64,000 nucleotides of DNA from JAICXG01 sp036825615 (lineage in GTDB: Bacteria > Verrucomicrobiota > Verrucomicrobiia > Chthoniobacterales > UBA10450), in NCBI GenBank assembly GCA_036825615.1, contig DAISXY010000013.1:1-64000 (forward strand), given 5' to 3'. Positions within the stretch are counted from its first letter, which is position 1, and each line of letters opens with the position of its first letter. Of this stretch, positions 25,125 through 33,339 are shown one piece after another. The position numbers and the translations under genes were made by a program. The notes under the pieces are model-generated. The model worked only from the letters and a program-made list of their open reading frames with translations. It did no database searches and was not told the DNA's origin.

Positions 25125-26653
25125 CGCGCGGCGCGCGGCTCGCGCCGGTAATGAAACCACCACCATTCCAAACCGAAGACGAGCAGAAACACCACCGCCG
25201 AGATCACTTCGCCGGAAATTCTTCCAAGAGCCAGCCGCAGCGGAATGGCCGGCACGAGCGCAATCAGGGCGGCAATTACCGGTGGCGCCACATTTGTCCA
25301 GGGTCGTTGCCATCCAAAAACCAGCCGCAAGGTCCGATGCCGCAAAACGCCGAGGAGCAAGTACGGAATCAGGATGCCAAAGGCCGCGCCGATTGTTCCA
25401 AAGAGCTTGATCAAAACGACGTTCGCAATCACGGCCACGACACAGGCCACCGCGGAATTGACCAGGTTAATCCCGGGCCGCTGCACCATGATCACGGTTT
25501 CAGCGAGCCCGACAAACGTGTTCGCGCCGCAGGCGATCGCGACGACATCGAGCCAGACCGCACCTTCGCGAAACGCCCCGCCGTAGATCGTCAGCATCAA
25601 CCCGCCGCAGAGCGCGAGCACGCCGAGCATCGGGAGCAGGACCCAGAGCATCCATTGTGAGACGCGGGCGAAAGTGGCGGCGGCGTGATGTTGCTCGCCG
25701 CCGGCGGTCATGCTCGCGACGATCGGGGCGAAGATCGGGGTAAAAGTCTGGTTCACCTTGCGCAAACCATTCGCCACTTCCACGACCGCGCCGTAAATGC
25801 CAACGCGCGCCAGCGTCACACCCGGCGCATGGCCGATAAAGGCGCCGAGCATGATGACATCCAGCCTAACGATAAAAGAATTGATCAGGTCGTAGCCGCT
25901 GATCGAAGCCGAGTAGCTGACCAGCCGCCATGCCTCGCGCCGATACGAAATCGCATGATGCGCGCGGGGCGCGGAACGAAAGAGCGAGGAAGCAAGGGCG
26001 AGCGCGACCAGACCGGATGCGCCCGTGCCGATGATCGCGGCGATGGCCGCGCCGTAAGTCCTCCAGCCGAGCAGGACCGCGCCAACAAAGGCGAGGGTTG
26101 TGACCGCCGACTCGGTCACGCCGCGTGACCAGATGTCATGCTTCATCACCTTCATCCCGCGCGACACGGCGGTGCAGAAGCGATAGAGATTCACCCCCGG
26201 CATCGAACAAAGCAGCACGGAGAGAACGGCGACGACCTCGGGATGAAATCCGAGCTTCGTGCCGGCGAACTGGATGACAACGATCGCAAGCGCGGCCGTG
26301 ATCACGCTCTGCATCACCGCGAGCAACGCCCCGAGGCGAAAGAGCGCCCGACTGCGCGCGTGCTCGGCCGCCGCCTCCGAGCGCGCGATGAAGGCGATGA
26401 TCGCGTTATCGAGCCCGAACATGCCGATCTTGCTCAGGATGTCGGTCGTTGCCCAGGCAACCAGAAACGTGCCCAGCGCTGCCGCCCCGAGCAGGCGCGC
26501 GATCAGGAAGGTGAAGACGCCGCGGAAGTTCGACGCGAGCAGCGCGATGGTGTTAAAAAACATCCCATGCTTCAGCTCTTTGCCGACGTGGTCGGGCGCG
26601 GCCTGCACCTCCGCGGGCGCAAGAGAAGTTGTGGTCGAGACGGCTGTGCTCAC
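25121..26653 (-). CDS. Multi-pass membrane protein of the polysaccharide/lipid flippase superfamily
   Basis: 510 residues from the GTG at 26651-26653, which overlaps the ATPase stop by 4 bases (GTGA). About twelve to fourteen hydrophobic segments start with FFNTIALLASNFRGVFTFLI and ARLLGAAALGTFLVAWA. This pattern and the GLDNAIIAFIAR segment are typical of MurJ/Wzx/MATE-like (MOP) exporters. In this operon it could flip the finished lipid or headgroup intermediate across the inner membrane. It is placed between the ATPase and the SDR. A longer start upstream would run through the ATPase gene and is unlikely. Confidence 0.85.
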   Translation of the reverse strand: MSTAVSTTTSLAPAEVQAAPDHVGKELKHGMFFNTIALLASNFRGVFTFLIARLLGAAALGTFLVAWATTDILSKIGMFGLDNAIIAFIARSEAAAEHARSRALFRLGALLAVMQSVITAALAIVVIQFAGTKLGFHPEVVAVLSVLLCSMPGVNLYRFCTAVSRGMKVMKHDIWSRGVTESAVTTLAFVGAVLLGWRTYGAAIAAIIGTGASGLVALALASSLFRSAPRAHHAISYRREAWRLVSYSASISGYDLINSFIVRLDVIMLGAFIGHAPGVTLARVGIYGAVVEVANGLRKVNQTFTPIFAPIVASMTAGGEQHHAAATFARVSQWMLWVLLPMLGVLALCGGLMLTIYGGAFREGAVWLDVVAIACGANTFVGLAETVIMVQRPGINLVNSAVACVVAVIANVVLIKLFGTIGAAFGILIPYLLLGVLRHRTLRLVFGWQRPWTNVAPPVIAALIALVPAIPLRLALGRISGEVISAVVFLLVFGLEWWWFHYRREPRAAR

Positions 26654-27366
26654 GAAACCACTGCCACCCGCCCCCGCGGATGGGTCGAAACGATGCGTCC
26701 GTCCTGCATTTCGTGAATCCAATCGCACGCACTCGCGATCCCGCGGTTGTGAGTGACGATGAGCAGCGCCTTGCCGCCGCGCACCACCACTTCCTGCAAC
26801 AACTCGAAGGCCCGATCGGAATTGCGCGTGTCGAGATTCCCAGTCGGCTCATCCGCGAGGATGACCCGCGGATCGTTCGCGAGCGCGCGCGCGATCGCGA
26901 CCCGCTGCTGTTCGCCGCCGGAGAGATGCCGGCTCGGACGCGTCACCTTTCGCCCAAGACCGACCGCGGCGAGCAGTTCGTTCGCCCGTTCGCGCATTTC
27001 TCTATCCGTAAGGCGACCCAGGCGGCGCATTGGGATCATGACATTCTCCTGCGCGGTAAAATCCTCCAGCAAAAAATGAAACTGAAAGATGAACCCGAGC
27101 AGCTCGTTACGCCGCTGCGAAAGGACGGCATCCGGCAGCTGCGACACCACCTCCGACCCGATCACGACCTCGCCGCCATCGGGATGATCGAGCAAGCCGA
27201 GGATGTAAAGCAGTGTGCTCTTCCCGCAGCCCGACGGCCCGACGACTGCGTGCACCGTCCCCGGCTCGAGCGTAAGCGAAATCCCGCGCAGCGCATGCAC
27301 ACGTTCCTCCTCCTCACCGAGGTAACGCTCGATATTGGTGCAACGCAGCGCCGGTTCAGCCGCCAT
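26650..27366 (-). CDS. ABC transporter ATPase, LolD/MacB-like
   Basis: A 238-residue nucleotide-binding subunit with Walker A GPSGCGKST (43-51), signature LSGGEQQRVAIARAL, Walker B VILADEP and the LolD-type TGNLDT after it. The GFIFQFHFLL Q-loop also fits the lipoprotein-release/MacB subgroup. No matching FtsX-like permease is adjacent. The next gene is a MOP-type flippase, not a normal partner, so the permease may lie elsewhere. It is first in the operon and its stop overlaps the flippase GTG start (GTGA). Confidence 0.9.
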   Translation of the reverse strand: MAAEPALRCTNIERYLGEEEERVHALRGISLTLEPGTVHAVVGPSGCGKSTLLYILGLLDHPDGGEVVIGSEVVSQLPDAVLSQRRNELLGFIFQFHFLLEDFTAQENVMIPMRRLGRLTDREMRERANELLAAVGLGRKVTRPSRHLSGGEQQRVAIARALANDPRVILADEPTGNLDTRNSDRAFELLQEVVVRGGKALLIVTHNRGIASACDWIHEMQDGRIVSTHPRGRVAVVS

Positions 27367-27844
27367 CGCTCAGTCTAAGATTTCCTGCGCCGGCTGCCAC
27401 TAATCACCCGCTAAAAAATCAGCCGCCGCTGGGGGGTCTGCTGCAGCCGGGGGCGCCGACCCCGGCAGCGGATAAACGATCCGCCGATTAACGCAGATGC
27501 ACGCAGATTAGAAGAAAAGAAAAATCTGCGAAAATCTGCGTCATCTGTGGATCGCATCTGCTGCCGATCTGTGCGACGTCGGTAGTCGAGCGCCACATAG
27601 CGCGCCACTGTCACCCGCGAAAACGCCGCCGATCGTTGTAGCCGGGGCGGCGGATGCAATCCTCCAGCCCCGCTCCTTGTTCGGTATCTGCCTTTGCCGA
27701 GGCGCTAAACCGCCGCAAATCAGCCCCCGATCCAACCTTATCCCGGTTGTCTCAGCTTGGGGGTCTGCCTGAGGCGTCAGGGAACAGCAAAAATCTGATG
27801 GCTGTAAATATCTCCTGATTTCCTGGTTTCCGAATCACCGAACT
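27367..27844. other. Intergenic region with hairpin repeats
   Basis: About 480 bases without a credible gene. It has a hairpin GCCGGGG/CCCCGGC near 27449-27469 and the repeat cluster at 27490-27552. It separates the lipid cluster from the DJ-1/YHS gene. Confidence 0.5.
27490..27552. repeat. AACGCAGAT/ATCTGCG-type palindromic repeat
   Basis: CGCAGATT (27502-27509) pairs with AATCTGCG (27523-27530) around a purine-rich loop. Flanking copies of ACGCAGAT (27491) and AAATCTGCG (27532) extend the pattern. Similar intergenic elements recur in many soil bacteria, as far as I recall. Only one copy is evident in this window. Confidence 0.45.
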
Positions 27845-27845
27845 C

Positions 27846-28787
27846 CTACCGCAACACCTTCGAGTCGACCCTAACGAACTTATCCGGGGCCGAGTCGAAG
27901 GTCTTCTTGTCGTTCTCCGAACAGAAGTAATAGGTCGCCCCTTTGTAAGTCGACTTCGGCGCTACTTTCGGATCCACATCCATTCCGCACACCGGGCAGA
28001 CCGGATGTGCCGCCGTCGAAACGGGCGCCGCAGCATAAACGCTGTTTGAGTCCGGGTTCATCCAGCCCTCACCCTGGTACTCCATCGTGTAGGCGGTCTG
28101 CTTTGCGATTTCGCGCCCGTAGTACCGTTCGACCACACGCAGCGCGAGATCGATCCCCGAGGACAGCCCGCCCGCGGTCGCGAGGTTTCCGTTCTCGACA
28201 AAACGCGCGCCGCGTTTGAGCCGGATATCGGGAAAGGTCTGCTCGAATCGCTCGAAAGCGCCGTGCCAGGTCGTGGCCGATTTCCCCTCAAGCAGCCCGG
28301 TTTTCGCAAGGATAAATGCGCCGGTGCAAACCGACATGGTTACGTCGGTGGTCTTGGACGATTTCCTGATCCAATCGAGCATCGCCTCACTCGGTGGGCT
28401 TTGCGCGGGGATCACAATCACCTTCGGTGCGGGCGCGTTCGCGAGGTTATATTCGGGAATGATCTGCATCCCGCCGCTCGTCCGGATCGGCTTGGTCGTT
28501 TCCGACACGGTGTAAAGCCGGAAGGGTGACTCCTGCCGGCTCGGGACATTCACATCCTGGAAAACTTCCCATGGCCCGGTGAAATCGATCACCACCGCGC
28601 CGTCCGAGATGAGGAACGCGACCGGTATCTCGTCCTTCGCCGGCGGGTTCAGCCGATTCGATTCAGCCGGAGATCCCGTCGCGGAAAGGCCGGGACATAC
28701 GGAGAGCATGAGCGCGGCAAAAAAGCCGAGTCGGCCGGTCCGATGAATCGATTCAATGACTTTCAGCACGACGAATGATGAGTTCAT
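27846..28787 (-). CDS. Exported DJ-1/PfpI-family protein fused to a YHS domain
   Basis: 313 residues from the ATG at 28785-28787; an upstream ATG at 28832 is possible. After a hydrophobic export signal (LGFFAALMLSVCPGLSA) comes a DJ-1/PfpI glutamine-amidotransferase-like domain, with VAFLISDGAVVIDFTGPWEV at its start and the nucleophile elbow SVCTGAF. The C-terminal 60 residues are a YHS domain with CPVCGMDVDP and YYFCSENDKKTF, a metal-binding module common in copper and heavy-metal proteins. The combination suggests a periplasmic metal-linked function. The enzymatic reaction is unknown. The gene is isolated from its neighbours. Confidence 0.85.
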   Translation of the reverse strand: MNSSFVVLKVIESIHRTGRLGFFAALMLSVCPGLSATGSPAESNRLNPPAKDEIPVAFLISDGAVVIDFTGPWEVFQDVNVPSRQESPFRLYTVSETTKPIRTSGGMQIIPEYNLANAPAPKVIVIPAQSPPSEAMLDWIRKSSKTTDVTMSVCTGAFILAKTGLLEGKSATTWHGAFERFEQTFPDIRLKRGARFVENGNLATAGGLSSGIDLALRVVERYYGREIAKQTAYTMEYQGEGWMNPDSNSVYAAAPVSTAAHPVCPVCGMDVDPKVAPKSTYKGATYYFCSENDKKTFDSAPDKFVRVDSKVLR

Positions 28788-28832
28788 GAACCGCAATATC
28801 CAGAGCACAAACCAGCTCAGCAATGACAACAA

Positions 28833-29130
28833 TCATCATATTTCTGCCATGCTCGTCATAGGTGCGGTGTCACTTACAGGAGGACCCGCGTTCAGAATTT
28901 GCCGCACAAAACACCGCCGATCGGAGTCGTCTGCCGCGACGAAAAATTGCCGACAACATCGTCGAGACCTCCCGGAGCGGCTGCGGGCGGAGATCGGCGG
29001 CGAACGCCGGTCCCCTCGTGCGCGAGCTACCGTCGCGGCGAGAACCGAAGAGGCGCCGGGCGAACACTCCCTTCCAGCCGCGAGCTTCTAGACTTGACCG
29101 CTTAAAGCGGTCGAGTAATTCGCCGCCCTC
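28833..29130. other. Gene-free stretch with an interrupted palindrome
   Basis: No credible gene. It ends with the inverted repeat GACCGCTT-A-AAGCGGTC at 29096-29112. Confidence 0.5.
29096..29112. promoter_or_regulatory. Inverted repeat upstream of the regulator relic
   Basis: GACCGCTTAAAGCGGTC is a perfect 17-base palindrome around one central base, 18 bases before the relic's first codon. It shares the GACCG/CGGTC half-sites with the palindrome at 29473-29488 downstream of the relic. It could be an operator for a small winged-helix regulator. Confidence 0.4.
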
Positions 29131-29458
29131 GTGAAGAAGACTCTATTGCACGGCTGGTTTCCGCTGTTCGTGCGGAGATCCTTCGTTTTTCCTTTGCGAA
29201 TCGGGGTCCCCGGAACTGTATGTCCGACAGCTCGCGCAATTGAGTCATCTTCCGCCCTGGCGGTGGCAGGATGAGTTAGCCAGGCTGGAGGCGGCGCGTC
29301 TCATCGCGACCCAGAGCAACGGTTATCAGCGCTTCTATCGCGCAAACATGAAGCATCCTTTTTACCCAACCCTGCGAAACCTCGTTCTGCGCGCCGCCTC
29401 CCATCAGGAGCCGAAAGCACAACCGCGAGGTCAGCGGCGGCGGTCAAAATCACACTAA
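29131..29458 (+). pseudogene. Frameshifted small winged-helix transcriptional regulator
   Basis: Parts of one protein appear in different frames: KKTLLHGWF near 29134, VRAEILRFSFANRG near 29175, and then ELYVRQLAQLSHLPPWRWQDELARLEAARL, with GYQRFYRANMKHPFYPTLRN following, to the stop at 29456-29458. This matches the roughly 100-residue stand-alone winged-helix regulators often placed beside nucleotidyltransferases (consensus like YVRELA, LExxGLV, NRxHPLYPxLR). At least one, probably two, indels break it. It is either decayed or affected by sequence errors. Confidence 0.55.
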
Positions 29459-29472
29459 GAGCGGCTGAATAG

Positions 29473-29488
29473 CTCGACCGCGGTCGAG
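29473..29488. promoter_or_regulatory. Perfect 16-base palindrome
   Basis: CTCGACCGCGGTCGAG reads the same on both strands and lies 14 bases after the regulator relic. It shares half-sites with the repeat at 29096-29112. No function is known. Confidence 0.35.
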
Positions 29489-29694
29489 GTCCTAACGTCA
29501 CGCTTCGTCCTTAGAGCTTTTCGGCGCGCAATTGCCCGGGAGTCACTCACAAATCGCGTCGCTCCATGGATGCCCTCTCTCCCGCGACGGAATGAGGACG
29601 TGAAGCACCAGCTGAGGGCAACATTTTCTTTGCAAGATAATGGTTGAGGTCGAAGAGGAGAGGTCTGAGGCGAGAGCTAAGAGTAATACTCACG

Positions 29695-30855
29695 TTACAT
29701 CCCGAGGGCGGTGCGAAGATGAGGGATGAGCCGCGTGGTGAATTCTACTGAGTCGCCGGCGGATAGGTGCGACCATTCCGGACAGTTGAATCCGGCGAGC
29801 TCGGGGAAGTCGGAATAGTAAATGCCGGGCGCGGCGGTTGTTTTCAGGAGCGGGTCCCATGTCCTGGCGCGCGGAGTGTCGCGATCCTCCAGTTCCTTCA
29901 AGCGGCCGCTGTGCGGGAACCTGACGAAAACGACCTTGCCGCCGCGGGAGCGAATTTTCTCGACCGCAGCCCGGGTGTCATCAAACCGCTTTTGAATGCC
30001 CTTGCCCATGTCGGCCAGAAAGACTTCTCTTGGAATATAGGTAGGCGGTGGTGGCGGGGTGAAAAGCGGGAGCCAGATTTGCTGGATCTTCTTTGCTAAC
30101 TCGCTGCCTGGTTCGGCGCATTTCTCCCACATACGCGCGCGCCGCTCGCGATCTTCGGTTTGAAAGTAGGGCGGAAATCGCGGCAACACCAGGGCACCGG
30201 CACGGTTCGGGATTCGTAACTTATTCAATAACGCTTCCAGACTCAGGTCGTCTGGCTTCAAAAAAGCGACATGCTCTTCCAGCGGCATGGCGAGATACTG
30301 ACTGGCGCGCTGCGCGAGCGTCTGGTTATGAAAGCGTTTCACGTCCCTCTCGGCATGCACCATTGGTGGAGAACCGGGTGGCGCGAAGAATAAAGCCGGG
30401 ACGAAGCTGCAGATGATGGTGCCGTGAAAATTTTTATCCTGCGCGAGATCGTTCAGGACCGGCCACGCCGTCGAGCCGGGCATCGCGAGTTGGATGGGGC
30501 GTTTGCCCAAGCCCCTCTGGATTTCATCGAGGTCGAGATCGAACCAGGCGCGCGAATCGCCAATGATGACGATCGATTCCGGCTCGACTCTTCTCCGCGC
30601 TGCGGCCGAAAGGTCTTCGTTGTCGTTCAGGGTCGGGAGATAACCGAGCGAGCGCGCGTACAATTCCCACGCGGCGGTGGCGGCGATCACGACAATCGTG
30701 ACCACGACCGCGATGCCGCGCCAGGGCGCGGCTGGAATCGGGCGCTCGAATTCCAGCGGCGGTCCGCCGTGAATCTGCTCCTCGCGCGAAGGTCGGCGGA
30801 AAAACAGGCGCGGCAGCCGAAGGCGTTCCTTAAAACTGGAAATAGATGAAGGCAT
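29695..30855 (-). CDS. Membrane-anchored SGNH/AlgX-like protein, partner of the MBOAT
   Basis: A 386-residue protein with one membrane helix at about 47-65 (GIAVVVTIVVIAATAAWELY). The rest is extracytoplasmic with an SGNH-type block I, IVIIGDSRAWFDLDLDEI, and a later conserved WSHLSAGDSVEFT that supplies a candidate catalytic His. AlgJ/AlgX and DltD-like proteins of this sort work with an MBOAT to O-acetylate polysaccharides outside the cell. Its start overlaps the MBOAT gene's end by 26 bases, so the two are coupled. The target polymer is unknown. Confidence 0.78.
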   Translation of the reverse strand: MPSSISSFKERLRLPRLFFRRPSREEQIHGGPPLEFERPIPAAPWRGIAVVVTIVVIAATAAWELYARSLGYLPTLNDNEDLSAAARRRVEPESIVIIGDSRAWFDLDLDEIQRGLGKRPIQLAMPGSTAWPVLNDLAQDKNFHGTIICSFVPALFFAPPGSPPMVHAERDVKRFHNQTLAQRASQYLAMPLEEHVAFLKPDDLSLEALLNKLRIPNRAGALVLPRFPPYFQTEDRERRARMWEKCAEPGSELAKKIQQIWLPLFTPPPPPTYIPREVFLADMGKGIQKRFDDTRAAVEKIRSRGGKVVFVRFPHSGRLKELEDRDTPRARTWDPLLKTTAAPGIYYSDFPELAGFNCPEWSHLSAGDSVEFTTRLIPHLRTALGM

Positions 30856-32251
30856 TGCTGCTTCCCTGAGTGAAAATGATTGCGCAAGCCATGACTGCTC
30901 CGATCGCGGTGACGGCCCACGATGGCATCCGCATGACTGCGGTTTCGAATGTGTTCTCGCGCATCGCCCAGTGGAGCGCGATCACGCCGACGGTGACGGC
31001 GCCGATCTGTAACAGCTCGCGGGTGGAAAGAATCATGTCGCCGCGCGGATGCGCGCCGAACATTCCCCCTAACATTCGGGTGGCGACGGTAAAATCGCTC
31101 GCGCGAAAGAAGACCCAGGCAATGCAAACTGCGAAGTAAGTCGCGAAACCTGCCAGAACTCGGACTGACGGCGCGCTCGCCCAAGGCTTGGCTTCGAAAG
31201 AGACGCGACAGATGCGCTCGATCACAAGATAGCACCCGTGAAGCAGGCCCCAGACGACAAAGGTCCAGGCCGCGCCGTGCCAAAGGCCACCGAGAAACAT
31301 CACGATGACAAGGTTAAGCGCCGCGCGAAAAGGTCTGACCTGGTTTCCACCCAGCGGGATGTAGAGATAATCGCGCAAGAAAGTGGAAAGGGAGATATGC
31401 CATCGTCGCCAGAAATCAGAGAAACCAATCGCAGCGTAAGGAAAACGAAAATTATCCTTGAGATGAAAGCCGAGAGTTAGCGCGGCACCTATCGCGCAAA
31501 GTGAATAGCCGGCGAAATCGAAGAAGATTTGGCCGGCAAAGGCAAGCACGCCAGCCCATGAATCGAGCGCGACGAGCGGCCCGGCGTATCCGAAGATGCG
31601 ATCAGCCGGCCCGGAAAGCAGCGCGTCGGCCAGCACTACTTTTTCAAAAAGCCCGAGGGTCATGAGCGCGAGGCCCCATAGGAACTGATTGGTTTTGAGC
31701 CGCGGCGGATGAAGGAGCTGCGGTAAAAAATCCCCGGCGCGCACGATCGGCCCGGCGACGAGCTGCGGAAAGAATGAAACCGCGAGAACGAAGTCGCGCA
31801 AGGATTTGGTTGGTTGCAGGACACCGCGATAGATATCGAGCGTGTAGGAAAGCGAATGGAAGGTGTAAAAGGAAATGCCGACCGGGAGCAGAATGTCGAG
31901 ATGCGGCGGCTGATAGATGATGCCGACGCGTGCGAGGAGCCATTGGAAATTTTGGAGGAGAAAATTTCCGTATTTGAAGAAGCCGAGCATGCTCAGATTC
32001 ATGCAAACGCTCGCGACGAGCCAGCGGCGTTTTGCGACTTGATCCCTGGCCTTGGCGATCTGGCGGCCTAACCAATAGTCCATCGCTGTGGTGGAAAAGA
32101 GGAGCGCGGCAAAAGGCGGATTCCACGCGCCATAGAAAATGTAACTGGCAACAACGAGCAGGTTTTTCCGTGCCTGCCACGAGCTAATACTCCAGTAGAG
32201 GGTGACGACGATCGTGAAGAAAACGACAAAGGTGAGCGAGTTAAAAAGCAT
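30830..32251 (-). CDS. MBOAT-family O-acyltransferase (AlgI-like)
   Basis: A 473-residue polytopic membrane protein. The start MLFNSLTFVVFFTIVVTLYW and the following SYIFYGAWNPPFA are typical of AlgI/DltB-like MBOATs. The conserved core RWHISLSTFLRDYLYIPLGG and the catalytic His in GGLWHGAAWTF are intact. It would move acetyl groups across the membrane for polysaccharide or cell-wall O-acetylation, together with the overlapping downstream SGNH-like protein. No polymer-synthesis genes are next to it, although the flippase cluster is 4 kb away. Confidence 0.92.
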   Translation of the reverse strand: MLFNSLTFVVFFTIVVTLYWSISSWQARKNLLVVASYIFYGAWNPPFAALLFSTTAMDYWLGRQIAKARDQVAKRRWLVASVCMNLSMLGFFKYGNFLLQNFQWLLARVGIIYQPPHLDILLPVGISFYTFHSLSYTLDIYRGVLQPTKSLRDFVLAVSFFPQLVAGPIVRAGDFLPQLLHPPRLKTNQFLWGLALMTLGLFEKVVLADALLSGPADRIFGYAGPLVALDSWAGVLAFAGQIFFDFAGYSLCAIGAALTLGFHLKDNFRFPYAAIGFSDFWRRWHISLSTFLRDYLYIPLGGNQVRPFRAALNLVIVMFLGGLWHGAAWTFVVWGLLHGCYLVIERICRVSFEAKPWASAPSVRVLAGFATYFAVCIAWVFFRASDFTVATRMLGGMFGAHPRGDMILSTRELLQIGAVTVGVIALHWAMRENTFETAVMRMPSWAVTAIGAVMACAIIFTQGSSNAFIYFQF

Positions 32252-32612
32252 GACGCGAGTCCGATGGAATTACGGGGCGAAACCGAAGCGCGAAGTGACC
32301 CCAGCCATATGGAGCCGGAGCTTTTAAGGATTATTTCGCCGGTCGGCAAGAAAGAAGATTATCGACCAAAAGAGCCGGCGACAGAGAACGCCGGGAGTGG
32401 CGGCCCCGGTCAATGACTCTCAGCGTTCTGATCCTGTGAAGGAAGAAGACGCGCGACTTGGGGTTGTGTGGCGAATTGGCTCCAGGAGCAATTTGTTTGG
32501 AGCGAGTAGAGACCGCGATTTGGCGGGAAAGCCAACCGCCTTGCATACGAGCGCCGAATCCTTGATGGAAACCAGGTAACCCTAAACCGGTTCCAGCAAG
32601 TAACAAAATCCT
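32252..32612. other. Gene-free stretch between divergent genes
   Basis: About 360 bases between the MBOAT start and the basic glycine-zipper gene. I see no conserved site or credible small gene. It must hold promoters for both directions. Confidence 0.5.
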
Positions 32613-33113
32613 ATGGCTAAGAAATCAGCTTTCAAGAAGGTCGTGCCCGGCACCGATGAGACGATCGCGATCCCGGCGATTAGCAAATCCACCGCGGGAG
32701 CCGCGACAGGAGCTGTCGTCGGCGCCGTCGGCGGACCAGTGGGGGCCGCGATCGGTGGGGTCGTCGGAGCCGTTCTGGGAAAACGGGCCGAAAGCGGCAA
32801 ACCGGTGATGCGCGATGTGCAGCGCACCGCGCGGCGGGTCGTGAGCGGTGCCAAAACAGCAGCCAGGGCCGCCCAGTCGACCGTGCGCGCGGCCAAAAAG
32901 ACGAAGCTCCTGGGGGCTAAGCGAACCGCTGCCGCGAAGAAATCGAGCGGCGGCAAGTCCTCCTCCGCGCGTCGCGCTACGAAAAAGAGCGGCTCTAACA
33001 AGAGCAGCCGGAAGCGCGTAACGAAGAAGAGCGCGAAAGCACCGACCCGGAAGCGCGGCACCGCCAGCAAATCGTCGCGCAAGACCGGCCGTGGCGGCCG
33101 CAGAAAGAGATAA
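32613..33113 (+). CDS. Glycine-zipper protein with a histone H1-like basic tail
   Basis: 166 residues in two parts. Residues 25-62 (STAGAATGAVVGAVGGPVGA onward to AIGGVVGAVLGK) form a glycine zipper, a membrane-associating motif. Residues 80-166 are rich in Lys, Arg, Ala and Ser (AKKTKLLGAKR, KKSSGGKSSSARRATKKSG), like histone H1 tails and bacterial Hc1/AlgP-type DNA-binding proteins. The mix of a membrane-prone segment and a nucleic-acid-binding tail is unusual. It could tether or compact DNA, or be a stress protein. The start follows AACAAAATCCT with no strong ribosome binding site. No family is assigned. Confidence 0.75.
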   Translation: MAKKSAFKKVVPGTDETIAIPAISKSTAGAATGAVVGAVGGPVGAAIGGVVGAVLGKRAESGKPVMRDVQRTARRVVSGAKTAARAAQSTVRAAKKTKLLGAKRTAAAKKSSGGKSSSARRATKKSGSNKSSRKRVTKKSAKAPTRKRGTASKSSRKTGRGGRRKR

Positions 33114-33339
33114 TCTGCAGCGCTTCATTTCAGCGCGCGGGAGACCGGAAAAGTAACGGGTAACCTGCGGGGGCACCGAGTTACTAATAGAACTGTGGCA
33201 CTACCAGGGCTTTTTCGGATCTTTCTAGGCTAGCGGTTTGACCGCGTTGTTTCGCCGCTGGGAATCCAATAATGAGCCATCGCGGTCTCCGCCAACCGGG
33301 TCGCGTCCACGGGCAAAAAAGGAAGTTGAAAAGTCCTGC

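Noticed and set aside
29038..29095. Possible small gene before the winged-helix relic
   Set aside because: Several overlapping arginine-rich frames exist on both strands, none with a start signal or recognisable fold.
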